Shown here one piece after another: positions 12,036 to 22,560 of a stretch of 64,000 bases of DNA. The translations under genes were made by a program, and so were the position numbers. The stretch covers positions 4,179,664-4,243,663 of the forward strand of contig NC_051088.1 of assembly GCF_901709675.1 (NCBI RefSeq), given 5' to 3'. Origin of the DNA: Syngnathus acus. Its lineage: Eukaryota; Chordata; Actinopteri; Syngnathiformes; Syngnathidae. Positions within the stretch are counted from its first letter, which is position 1, and every line of letters starts with the position of its first letter. The notes below the pieces were generated by a model that did no database searches, was not told the origin of the DNA, and worked only from the letters and a program-made list of their open reading frames with translations.

Positions 12036-12400
12036 CATCCATCCATCCATTTTCTGAACCGCTTAGTCCCCACGGGGGTCGCGGGAGTGCTGGAGCCTAT
12101 CCCAGCCGTCAACGGGCAGTAGGCGAGGGACACCCTGAACCGGTTGCCAGCCGATCGCAGGGCACACAGAGACAAACAACCATTTGCACTCGCACTCACA
12201 CCTAGGGACAATTTGGAGTCTTCAATCGGCCCACCAAGCATGTTTTTGGGATGTGGGAGGAAACCGGAGTGCCCGGAGAAAACCCACGCGGGCCCGGGGA
12301 GAACATGCAAACTCCACACAGGGAGGGCCGGAGGTGGAATCGAACCCGCACCCTCCTAACTGTGAGGCGGACGTGCCACCCAGTGCGCCACCGAGCCGCC
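12034..12400 (-). mobile_element. tRNA-like SINE with CATC tail (first copy)
   Basis: Read on the minus strand it begins ggcggctcggtggcgcac, has an A-box-like TGGCGCACTGG (12380-12390) and a perfect B-box GGTTCGATTCC (12336-12346), then a long body, and ends in a (GATG)n tail (12034-12050). This is the build of a tRNA-derived, RNA polymerase III SINE. It inserted into a TA repeat: tatatatatacat lies at both ends and may be the target-site duplication. It is a high-copy repeat in fish. Confidence 0.8.
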
Positions 12401-12435
12401 TATATATATACATATAGTTACAAATGTTGTCATGC

Positions 12436-13238
12436 CGGGTGGGAGTGGGGATAAGCTCCCACTCTCTAAAAAATGCCCCTATGGTACGCCTCTTCAAGAG
12501 CCTCTGACAGCAAAGTGCAACTCCTGGCCTTCCTGTGGCGGAACTGTTACTACTGACAGGAGAAGGGGTGAGGGCAAGTTACTGGCGCCCTTAAACCAGT
12601 GCTTCACGTGGATGGGACCCGTTAGCCTCGGAAAGCAACCTGTCTAGGAGAAGGAAAACTCTGATTCCAAACTTCCACTGCCTTGTGGCGAGTCCCATTA
12701 CGGGAAAGGCTTGGGGAGACAACCCTGAAGAGAAATCCGGAGTCTGAGTCCCGTGGGCAGTTTGAAGTTGTACACAACCTCACTCCGGCAACTTCTGCGA
12801 CACACCGATCCCAAGCCGTATTGGCCTCTGCCTTTCCCTTGGACACTATCGGCGATGTGGAGAGGAGGGATCTGTAACATGGGCATTTACAGTTCTTCCA
12901 TAAATCTTGCCCAGGCTTGCGCTTTGGAGAGGACACTCTAACGTCGTATCCGTGACGGCACAACAGGGAAAGCAGCAGTTACCGGTGATAAGCCTCCGCT
13001 CAATTGGCGTACAGCTAGGCACCAGGGGTTGTTTTCGACGGTGGGAGAGATCACAGTGTCTCACTGGACAGCTACCGCCTGCCTCAAGCTGGGCAGGCCC
13101 CAGTCAATTAGGTGCTGTCCCGCCACGGTCTGTCTGCTCTACTGGGTGCGTTGGGCTCAGGAACACAGGTGTTCTGAAAAATGGACTGCAAACACCGCAC
13201 CAGCCAAAACCAAAATCCAGAAAAACAGGAAGCCAGCA
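12436..13238 (+). other. Probable 5' region of a broken LINE (first copy)
   Basis: Between the SINE and the first endonuclease motif lies about 800 bp of G+C-richer sequence with no host-gene signature. Its position and composition suggest the 5' untranslated region or first ORF of the LINE that follows, but no motif proves it. Confidence 0.4.
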
Positions 13239-14673
13239 CTCAAAATAGGTTGCTGGAATGTTCGGACATTACTTCCAGGACTGTCCAATGACTATCGAAA
13301 GATCAACACCACACGCAAAACTGCCATCATTAACAACAAACTGCTGCGGCGAAGGAACAGAGAGGAAATTCTGTCTACGACTGCACACATCTAACGGCCC
13401 GGTCAACCTGGTCAGCGTTTACCCCACCCTGTACTCTAGCCAGGACCTGAAGGATGAGTTCTATGGCCAACTGGCATCAGTGCTGAGCAGCATACCATCG
13501 AAGGAACATTTGCTGATACTGGGAGACTTCAATGCTAGAGTGGGCGCCGAGTCTGAAGTCTGGCCAGCTTGCATAGGGAAGCACGGCATTCGGAAGATAG
13601 CCCTTGCTCAAACTTTGTGCAATCCAAAGACCTACTTCCAACTTAAAAAGCAGCACAAAGTATCTTGGATGCACCCGCGTTCCAAACATTGGCACCAGCT
13701 TGATCTGATACTCACAAGGCAGCAGCACAAGCAGAACGTACTCATCACCCGCTCATTCTAAAGTGCTGATCACAGCCTGGTTTGCTGCGAGGTCAAACTC
13801 ACCCCCAAAATCCTCCACTACACTAAACCTGCTGGAAATCGGCGAATCGACGCAAGGCTAACTCAACAATCAGACAAAGTTCTCCAATTCCAAGAGACCC
13901 TAAGTCTTAGGATATTGTCTTAGGGCCTAAGACAATCCATTACAGCTAACCCACCCGAAGGTGATGCTCAGAAATGATCACCGTTCTGACAGAAAAGTGG
14001 GACGTTTTGATAAAGTACAAACAACGTCCCACTCGCGACTCGCTGCAAACCCTGCGAGCAGCAAGGAGTAAGACCCAACGAACAGCCAGACGTGTCAGTC
14101 AGTACTGGCTCGAATTGTGTGAAAGAATCCAACTTGCAGCGGACATTGGAGAGATACGTGGGATGTGTGAAGGGATAAAGAAAGCAGTCGGACCAACACA
14201 CCGCAAGGGAGCGCCACAGAAAACCAAAGCCGGAGTGACCATCACAGACCAAGTGAAGCAGATGGAGGGATGGGTAGAGCATTACTCTGAATTGTATTCC
14301 GAGGACAGCTCTATTTCGGATGAAGCATTGAGTAGCTTGGAAAGGTTACCGCCCATGGACGAATTGGATATCTCTCCAACCGTAGAGGAATTAGAAAAAG
14401 CGCTGGATTCCCTACCAACAGGGAAAGCCCCAGGTCTTGATGGTATACCAGCTGAGGTTATCAATGCTGGGAGGAAGGAGAAGGACCCACAGATATGAAA
14501 GACAGTCAAATTGTCACCGTATAGAAAAATAAAGGGAGCCGGAGTGACTGCGATAGCTACAGATGTATAACACTGCTCAGTGTCGTTGGGAAGGCCTTTA
14601 CAAGTGTGGTATTCGACTTGCGGAAAGGATCTACCCAGAATCACAGAGCGGTTTCAGGTCTCGTCGATCCACG
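13239..14673 (+). pseudogene. APE-type LINE with broken endonuclease and reverse transcriptase (first copy)
   Basis: Fragments of one long retrotransposon ORF lie in order in different frames. LKIGCWNVRTL (13,239) starts the apurinic-type endonuclease; after an internal deletion and frameshift follow GPVNLVSVYP, LLILGDFNARVG (about 13,515-13,545) and MHPRSKHWHQLDLIL. After a further break, 13,974-14,498 holds the linker and reverse transcriptase start, LPTGKAPGLDGIPAEVI (14,415-14,463). YPESQSGFRSRRST (14,632-14,673) is the next block. Then homology stops; the catalytic motif is missing. It is inactive. The clade is not resolved. Confidence 0.85.
13914..13936. repeat. 23-bp near-perfect palindrome inside the LINE
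   Basis: attgtcttagg-g-cctaagacaat, two 11-base arms around one base. It lies where the LINE reading frame is interrupted. Also present in the second copy (about 59,157-59,179). Confidence 0.9.
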
Positions 14674-14884
14674 GTAGTGTTCCTGTCCTGCTCGTTCATT
14701 TCCCCCCGGTCTTGTGTGGAGTTTCACGGTCAGAATCTGTTCCGTGTCCGAGTGGACTTCTGTTTCCTGTCTGCTGTCCGTGAGTCTCTGTCCCGCTTGT
14801 GTCTTTGTTTGCCCAGCTCCCTTCCCTTCAATAAACCCTGGTCCAAGCTGCATTTGGTCGCCCTGCTCCATTCCTTCATGATAG
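14674..14884. repeat. Unclassified retroelement-like fragment with AATAAA
   Basis: Pyrimidine-rich sequence (gtgttcctgtcctgctcgtt and onward) with ttcaataaaccctgg and ending near ttccttcatgata, which resembles the 3' end or LTR of a fish retroelement. It starts where LINE homology stops. No coding part supports a class. Second copy about 59,916-60,126. Confidence 0.4.
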
Positions 14885-14970
14885 CTTACTGCCCGATGAC
14901 TGCTGGGGTAGGCTCCAGCACGCCCGCGACCCCCGTGGGGACAAGCGTAATAGAAGATGGATGGATTATT
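14885..14970 (+). mobile_element. SINE 3'-end fragment
   Basis: ctgcccgatgactgctgggg, aggctccagcacgcccgcga and a short gatggatgg tail match the tail-proximal part of the SINE at 12,034-12,400, here in plus orientation. The tRNA-like part is missing. Second copy about 60,127-60,212. Confidence 0.75.
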
Positions 14971-17900
14971 AGTACCAATTTTATCAGCACTTTGGGAATT
15001 GTTCTGTGAAGGACATTTACATGTGACATTGCACATTTATTGTTGTCAGAGCAATTAATGCAATTATAAAACACATTTTTGCACACTAGTCAGCAGGTGC
15101 TGGCTTTCGTGGTGGACTTGCTTGTCAAATTACAATTTCTACTCACCAGACTCTCACTGGCCCTCACATTGCCTCCACCCAAACAGAGCAGAGTGAACCA
15201 AGGGCAGCCCAATAGTTTCAGTGTTAAAAGCAGACTGACACTGCTTGAGCTCGTCACTGAAGTGCCAATGTTCATTTTATTTAGTTCGTTGAGGGCAGTT
15301 CACTAGATCACCCCTGGTGCCTCACAGCATAATATCTGTCGGCTCACGCCTTTGGAGCTTACGTGGGCTTGTGTGGGTTCTCTTGGGCTTTCTTCCACAA
15401 TCCAAAACTGCGATAGATGGCGTCTACTTTAGCTCGTGTGTTTGAGTCCTGAGATTAGCTAGTGATCTAGGTGCCCTGCTGTTCAAATACAACTGGTTTG
15501 TATTAAATGAAATGTATTTATATATATATATATATGTGTATGTGTGTGTGCGTGCGTGCGTGCGTGTGTGTGTGTGTGTGTGTGTACTGCGATATATATG
15601 TCTGGTAAAAAAAAAAAAGAAAACAATAAAAAAAAAACCTGAATGCATTCCTGCAGGTATTTCACATTTTACAAGGCAACATTTTGAAAAAATAATGAAT
15701 AAAATGTGAGAGGACAAGTCTGGCCTTTAGAATTAAAGCATCCTTTGATCCCTTTTGATCGGGCTTCACACATACTTGGATTGTGTTGACTAGAACCAAT
15801 CACGCTCACGATTATGGTGATGTGGCTGATTATGGCTTTGACTTTGAAGGCAAGAAGAAAATAAACGTGAAAGTGGGCAGCTAGTGGGAGGTTTTATGCA
15901 GCTAAATTGCAGCCTTTGACAATCAGAAACGGTTCACTGTTGAAAGTTATTTGCCTCCCCCACCCGTCGTTGTAACTATCTTTGGCATATGAAGTCGTAC
16001 AGCATGTCCCCTTTGTTTTTTTTCTGTCTTTTGCTCTCCCTCTGCTGTGTTTTCAGTGTCCCTGCATGCATCAATGTCAGCTCCCCTCCCTGCTGGCTTC
16101 TGATTTATGAATCCTTTCCTGCTCTGTCATTACTGCCTCCAGAAGGAAGCGTTGATGGGCCAATATGTTGCGTCTAGCGCCGTGAGAATTGCCTCATTTC
16201 CACAAATATCATGAATATTCTTCTGACAACCTGTGGCCTACAGAAGTTCACGTTTAAGCGCTACAAGATGAAATATTACAACTGTGCTAGAAATTCACGG
16301 TTATTTCATTTTCAGCGAGAATCATTTTATTGGTAGCAGTCTTCAAGCCCGTGCAGTTTAATAAGTTCTCCTCATCCTCTCATGTAGTTTATTCTTAACT
16401 TTTCACAGTTCTCACACTTTCTTCCTCCAATTCTGTCGAGCACCCTCAGCGTAGTGGATGGCAGGACAAAGGGGAAGGCGAGCGCTATCAGTTGACAGTC
16501 AAGACTTACCCGAGGCGTGATGCGGTCTAATTATCACTGGCTCAGGCTCCAGTTGTAGACAGAAACAGCAGACGCCACAGGTCATGTTCAGAAACTAGAC
16601 ACACGCCTATCCATTACCTTTTGGATTAAACTGACTCGTTTTATTGAGTGTTTCACAAAAGCGGTGCGATTAATCGCCAATGCATGTTGGATGGTGAGTT
16701 CAAATAACAGATTTTTAATTTAGATAATTTACATGAAGCAGTTCAACAACCGTCAACCTTTAGATGACATTCTGGACATTTTTATTTCAGATAGGTCACA
16801 TGGTCATGACCAAGCGATGCCGTTTTGTTATCAGACACCTCGCCGGCCTTGATAACAAAAGCGTTTTATTTCAACCCTATTTGAATAATTAATTTGGAAA
16901 ACGCATTTTGCATGCGTGCGATTCTAAAGGTGTGAAGATTGTAAACTGAAACTGGCTTCAGTTTCATTGGATAACTGATGACGTGTTGGCTTTCATAATT
17001 AAAAGATACGTTCATTGATCATATTTTTTTGTGAGTTGGTAATGTATCAACAAAAGCACAAAAAACAGACATTATTTTTGTACCTCACCAAAATACAAAT
17101 GATGCCTTGCAAACACAACACTTTTGATTGACACTCAACTACCCGTGATGACGCAATACACCTTTATTGTCACTGTCACACAAACACAGAAACCAAAAGC
17201 CTGCAGGTGTTCCCAATAAAATGGTGAGTGCATTTTCACATTCCATACACCTCTCATGAATATATGTTTGGATTGAAAGGTGATGCAATGCCGCTGTAAC
17301 AGTGAGTTTGTGCCAGGGAGCAGCGGACTCGCTTCAAGGAAACACACACACACATGCATCCTTGAAACAAACACACACCCACACATTTCCTCCCCCAATT
17401 CAATCCACACTGGCACAGCTTTTCATTTGTCGCCCTGTTGTCTCCCAAGTTGGTATCAACTGTCAATTGGAGCTAATGTCTCCGATGTATCCACAACATC
17501 CGACTCTATGCGTTACCCACACAGATACAATAGCTGAGAAGATGGGAGTCATGATACAGGATGGTGGCTTACCTATTGAGCCACCGACCTTCCATCACAG
17601 GCTCCATTGTAACCCGATACCTAGGCAGAGACATAAACTCATTGATAAACATCCGAGACCAGGCGGCATTTTCATCTGTGTACCCATGAGCTTCAAAAAA
17701 TATGCTCTTGCTCCCATTTGGGAATCAAACAGCAGTTCTACTTATCTTTTTAAAACAATCTCTTACCACATGGATGGTTAAAGTAAACGAAATCTGGTAC
17801 AGGTAATTTATTCTGTGTCTTTTTATCGTTTAGCACAGGCATTTTAAATGTGTTTATTTTCTTCAAAAGCTTCTTCTCAGTCGCAGGGCTTTTATCTGTG

Positions 17901-18629
17901 TCCTTTTATGCTTCGTATGCTATTCTGGAAGGTATTTTCTCTATCGTAGCTCATATTCAAATCCATTTGTTTTCATGCAGGTTCTGGGTGTCTAAAGACC
18001 CCCCACGTGTCCCTTCTGTTTTGAGTACATTGGGAAAAAAAATCTTAAAAGAATATGTATGAGGGGGAAGTGATTTCAGAGTTGAGCTGTTGTGAAAAAA
18101 AAAATCCCGGATGAGTGATATACCCGTCAAGCTAATATGCTGCTCCCTCATGCCTATATTATTCTCTCCCATCTCAAATTCTTTTGCTGAGAGTGAGGAT
18201 AAAGATGTTTTTGTAGTTTCACCCGAATCTTGTTCGACTAAATTCAAAGATGTATATCAAGGGGAAACGATCAGATTGAACAATTTGCTTTGCTACCAGA
18301 AACCTGTCATTTGGACATGATTAAGATAACAATTGGTGGCATTATGGTAGGTTTGATGTTTTCGATATTATGTTTCTGAACTGATGCTTGGTCATGATTT
18401 GCCTGATTTAAATTTCCCCTGTGGCCAACTGTGTGAAACTGCTGAATGGAGAAGACAAGGAAACCCGAACAAAGACAGTCCCAAAATAATCACTAAAATG
18501 ACCTCCCCCGTATTGTTAGGTCTCTCATTATCCCAATTCTATACCATTGTCGTCATAATTGTGTAGCTCATGTTAATGTGTTTATTCTCAAATGTTCCTT
18601 CTAAAGCTTTTTTGCACAACATCTGGAAC
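14971..18629. other. Gene-free stretch
   Basis: No gene recognised. Contains a TA/TG microsatellite at about 15,520-15,586. A 159-codon plus-strand frame at 17,302-17,781 has no recognisable domain. A short tttattgtcactgtcacaca stretch near 17,163 may be a LINE tail relic. Confidence 0.6.
15520..15586. repeat. TA/TG/CG-rich microsatellite
   Basis: Alternating purine-pyrimidine run: TA units, then TG, GTGC and TG units. Such runs can adopt Z-DNA. Second copy about 60,762-60,829. Confidence 0.9.
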
Positions 18630-18760
18630 TCAATTCTCAGCACCGCTTATCCTGGTCAGGGTCACGGGTTTGCTAGAGCCTACCCCAGCTCACCACGGGC
18701 CAAAGGCGGACTACATCCTAAACTGGTCACTAGCCAGTCGCAGGGCACAATCAGCGACTC
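18630..18760 (-). mobile_element. Degenerate SINE-like fragment
   Basis: cagcaccgcttatcctggtc, gagcctaccccagctcacc and cagtcgcagggcacaatc are a diverged version of the tail half of the SINE, in minus orientation. The second copy starts about 63,872 and is cut by the window end. Confidence 0.65.
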
Positions 18761-18907
18761 AACTTCTAATCATTTCAAGTCATATAATTACAAATATTAA
18801 GACTTTTACTACGACTCCCTGCCACCTGGTCTACATTCAACCCCTGAGTTAGTCTTTCCTTATTCAAACTCATTGCGGTGCATTTTCCAAAATTAATTTT
18901 TAATATA

Positions 18908-19045
18908 TCAATAATTTCTTTATGTCTCATTATCCCGGGACAAATTGCCCAGGGTGTACCCCACATTCTGTCCAAAAATCAACTGGGAGAAACTGCAGCT
19001 CACCCGCTGTGACCCTGAACAGGATTGAGGTACAATTCAGAGAAC
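18908..19045 (+). mobile_element. Degenerate SINE-like fragment, opposite orientation
   Basis: cagggtgtaccccacattct and cagctcacccgctgtgacc then cctgaacaggattgaggtac are the same tail half in plus orientation, facing the fragment at 18,630. Lies outside the duplicated segment seen in this window. Confidence 0.6.
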
Positions 19046-20140
19046 TGCAGTAAAAAAAAAAAAAAGGATCCTACAACAGGATTGAACATCTGTTTTTTTT
19101 CTTAGATTAATTACTTACTGCAAAGCAGACACTTGCAAAGTATTGATGCTATACTCTAAATGAATCTCCTTAAGCACAGAACAAATCCCACAAGAGGAAA
19201 TTTAATTCACATACAGGAAAGCAGTTGGACATCCATTGACTGATTCTACTACCCAAGGCCTCGCTTTTTGGAAGAAATAATTTCCTCCAACCTGTAGAAA
19301 TGAATTAGTTTTTCATATCTTGCTAATTAAAGGAATGTTATTTTTCCTTCTTTGGATGCGAAAGATAAAATCTTTCATTTATGAATTTTGCCACAAAAGT
19401 CATCCAATGACCTCAATCCAAAATGTTGGTAGAAAAACCCAATTGTATATGCAAGCAGGTTTGGCCGACAAAGAAGTGTGTCCTTTGCAGGTTCCAGTTT
19501 CAGTGTACAGTATGCAAAATATATTCATTTTACATTCACAGTGAGCCACTTTACCACCTGTTGCCAAGCAATCTGTTAGAGTGAGTGAACACATTGTGTA
19601 GCGCCTACTACGTATTCAGAATTTTAATAAAATATCCTAATTTTAGCCCGTGCGTAACACGTAGAAATATTGAAGTGAATACACAACAGATTTCAGGATG
19701 AAAAAAAAAAATTGCGTGAGCTGTATTCAGAAGAGTCTTCTTTAAAAAATGCAATTTAATATCATCCTTGCCACCAACATTTTGTGCCACACATACGAAG
19801 ACTTATTTGTATAGTGTGCGGTTTCGGTACAACACACACTTGTCTGCCTGTTGTTTAATCAAGTTGTGTATCACCCCAGCTACGTTTTCTACCGGAGCAA
19901 TGTTGAAAAAATTATACCCGACGCGGTTTAATATTTAATCACGCTCCGCTCGTTGACTTGGGCTCCAATACGATCGCTGGGAGCAAGTAACTTGATGGAA
20001 AAGTCTTTTCTGCATCACTCTAGCAGGGTGTAAATCAAAGACTGACATTTCCTTTCATTGACCGAGAAGCCTTTTCCTCCATGTCGGTCATTTAAAATGA
20101 GTTTTAGTTGTACTTTGTTTAAAAAGTTTTGTTGTATAGG
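19046..20140. other. Gene-free stretch
   Basis: A+T-rich, with short homopolymers. Nothing recognised. Confidence 0.55.
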
Positions 20141-20148
20141 ATTTAAAG

Positions 20149-20482
20149 CACAGGTGTCAAACTCAAGGCCCGGGGGCCAGATACGGCCCGCCACATCATT
20201 TTATGTGGCCCGCGAAGACAAATTGTGCATCAAATTTGTGTCAGTACTAGAATTGCAAATTGTCTTCACTTTTAATATCTTTTTTTTTTATATTGACCAG
20301 TTTATACTGGTACAGAAAATGGATGGATTTGAAAACGAGTTATTTGTCAGTTTGTTTTGTAACTTTTATTGTATATAATATGAGGTGCTCGTACATTTAT
20401 TTGGGTTGACAGTCATAATGGCCCTCCGAAAGAAGCTATGACTACAATGCGGCCCGCGAAAAAAATGAGTTTGACACCCCTG
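20149..20482. mobile_element. 334-bp hAT MITE with perfect 8-bp target-site duplication
   Basis: The ends cacaggtgtcaaactc and gagtttgacacccctg are inverted repeats with two mismatches, with ggcccg motifs just inside both. atttaaag flanks both sides (20141-20148, 20483-20490). No coding capacity. Its terminus differs from that of the hAT element at 7,311, so it is another family. Confidence 0.88.
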
Positions 20483-20490
20483 ATTTAAAG

Positions 20491-21864
20491 GTACAAAGTA
20501 AAAAAGTGACACAATTAGCCAAATTCAATTTACTACTTAATACGAAACAATAATTTTACCTACAGCAGCACACAGTGGTGAAAATACTTCAATTTTTTTA
20601 TTCCCTACATTTATAAAACCTGAATTGCATTTTAATGCCAAATAGACAAGCTGAGTCAGTCACTGTGGAGAGAAACCCACGACTCTTTGCTTGTAAATAT
20701 TTTATGTGACCTCAGGGAAATTATTGACCAACTATTCTCTTTCATAAATTGAAATTCATCACACATTTTGACTTGTAATCTCAGTCAAGCTCACATTAAC
20801 ATATTGTGTTTTTATAGCTCTGAAACCATATAATTGATGAAATGGAGTTCGAAGGAAAACCTTTATTCTTCTGCAAAAGAGAATATTTGATTTCTTTCAT
20901 GCATTTAAAACAGCAACACGCGGTGATGAAATATGGGCATCAGCAAAAGGAAGGCAGCGTCACATCAAAAGTCCGAGTTAGCTTTACACCTTGCTCAAGA
21001 GCATCTACAGTGCTTGGAAAATAGTGAGGAGCAGATTTTCCACCACCTAATCCAAATTCAAATATTCTGTCTCTTGCAGAACTATACCTCGGTTCATATG
21101 CCACGTCGTACCACAGAGCGAACTACTGCCCTGAAACGTGAGACTGTAGGGAAATATACAGGTGTAGCCATGATGTTTGTATAGCTTCTTGTTTAATTTG
21201 TTATATTTTCACATTTCGGATGCCACTCGAAAATATGTTCCTGAATGATGAATGTGGAGTTCCGCATGTAGATATTCAAATGTAAATAGCTTTGATCAAT
21301 GATCAGACGTGGATCCAAACTTAATTTCCCCACGGTCCCTGAGTCCTTGGAGACGGCTTTGACAGACAAGCAAACAATAACAATAACACCAATAAAATAC
21401 ATCAGCCCTCTTAAGGGCATAAAAAAATGCTGTAGGCTTCTGTGATTGAAACACATCAGACACTCACTCCAATTACAAGGAATATTTACAAATATGTTCA
21501 AGGTCACTCAAGGCTGGGCTATTGGCAACGAGTGGGTGCTTCAATTGAATATGAAAAATATATGTATTTGTTCACATTTGAAATTTTGAACAATCTAGAC
21601 ATAAGAGGAAAAATGGTGAACAGAATCTGTCAGGTTTTGGAAGGGAAGCAAGAAAACTGGGATTGGGTTCGATCCAAAAATTATTTAATTGAAAGGGGGG
21701 AAAAACTAGCAAATAAGGGAGTACTGGTCATCGAAGAACTGAAGCAACAGAAGCTCAAAACAATAGACAACAAAGTAACAAAATACATAAACACAACCAA
21801 AACAGACTTGGGCATGACTTGGGGTGCAGCACATAACACATGATTCAACAAAGATTGAACAGAA
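20491..21864. other. Gene-free stretch
   Basis: No gene recognised. A 133-codon open frame at 21,442-21,843 has no known domain and lies against a transposon insertion; it is treated as chance or an unidentified repeat remnant. Confidence 0.5.
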
Positions 21865-21874
21865 AGCAGGGAAC

Positions 21875-22306
21875 CATCCATCCATCCATCCATCCATCCA
21901 TCCATCCATCCATCCATCCATCCATCCATCCATCCATCCATCCATCCATCCATCCATCCATCCATTTACTGAACCGCTGCGTCCCCACGGGGGTCGCGGG
22001 CCTATGCCAGCCATCATCGGGCAGTAGGCGGGGGACACCCTGAACTGGTTGCCAGCCAATCGCAGGGCACACAGAGACGAACAACCATCCGCACTCGCAC
22101 TCACCCCTAGGGGCAATTTGGAGTGCTCAATTGGCCTACCTAACATGTTTTTGGGATGTGGGAGGAAACCGGAGTGCCGGGAGAAAACCCACGCAGGCAC
22201 GGGGAGAACATGCAAACTCTACACAGGGAGGGCCGGAGGTGGAATCGAACCTGCACCCTCCTAACTGTGAGGCTGACGTGCTAACCAGTGCCCCACCGAG
22301 CCGCCC
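21875..22306 (-). mobile_element. tRNA-like SINE with long CATC tail and 10-bp target-site duplication
   Basis: On the minus strand: start ggcggctcggtggggcac, A-box-like TGGGGCACTGG (22285-22295), perfect B-box GGTTCGATTCC (22241-22251), body, and a tail of about 90 bp of (GATG)n (21,875-21,964). The 10-mer agcagggaac is repeated exactly at 21865-21874 and 22307-22316. The duplication, the promoter boxes and the simple tail together define a SINE insertion by reverse transcription. The A-box is less well preserved than at 12.4 kb. Confidence 0.88.
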
Positions 22307-22316
22307 AGCAGGGAAC

Positions 22317-22560
22317 TAAATCCAGACAAACTAATGAGACTACGAGGAACACGAGGACAAGGCAAAAGTGGCTGAGGGAGCTGATTGGACGACACAAGGG
22401 GTGGGGCTAACGACAACAGGCGGAAACGATAATCCAGACGTAGAAGGAAGAAAAAAATAAGGAAAAGATAACTCAAAAGTAACAAGAAAAACAACCAAAG
22501 TCCAAATTAAACTGAGCACATGACAAACACAACATTGTCACCCTAAAACCAGTCTTGTAT
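22317..22560. repeat. Possible retroelement remnant flanking the SINE
   Basis: Sequence such as gtggctgagggagctgattgg and ggggtggggctaacgac, ending in an A-rich stretch, reads like the reverse complement of a fish retroelement 3' region. The SINE probably inserted into it. No coding part supports a class. Confidence 0.35.

Larger units (their letters stand above)
4273..18758. repeat. Segment A, first copy of a 14.5-kb near-identical direct duplication
   Basis: Matches 49,530-64,000 collinearly in the same orientation. The coordinate offset moves only from 45,257 at the left to 45,242 at the right, a net 15 bp. The left edge falls in unremarkable sequence with no repeat or transposon boundary. 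The right edge is simply where the window cuts off the second copy. It holds repeats and gene-free DNA, no host gene. Confidence 0.97.

Noticed and set aside
12336-12390. tRNA gene on the minus strand
   Set aside because: A and B boxes are present but the sequence continues into a long SINE body with a simple tail and does not give a standard cloverleaf by eye.
17155-17225. LINE 3' end
   Set aside because: Only about 30-40 bases (tttattgtcactgtcacaca) resemble an L2 tail and no coding part or tandem tail is present.
17302-17781. 159-codon open frame as a gene
   Set aside because: Starts in a CA-rich microsatellite-like stretch and shows no domain. Its persistence in both copies only reflects the copies being the same sequence.
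21442-21843. 133-codon open frame as a gene
   Set aside because: No recognisable domain, no splice or promoter context, and it ends beside a transposon insertion.
21875-21965. CRISPR-like or protein-coding array (WMDGWMDG or HPSIHPSI)
   Set aside because: A pure tetranucleotide repeat without spacers; it is a SINE tail. The same applies to 48,103-48,227 and 25,481-25,576.
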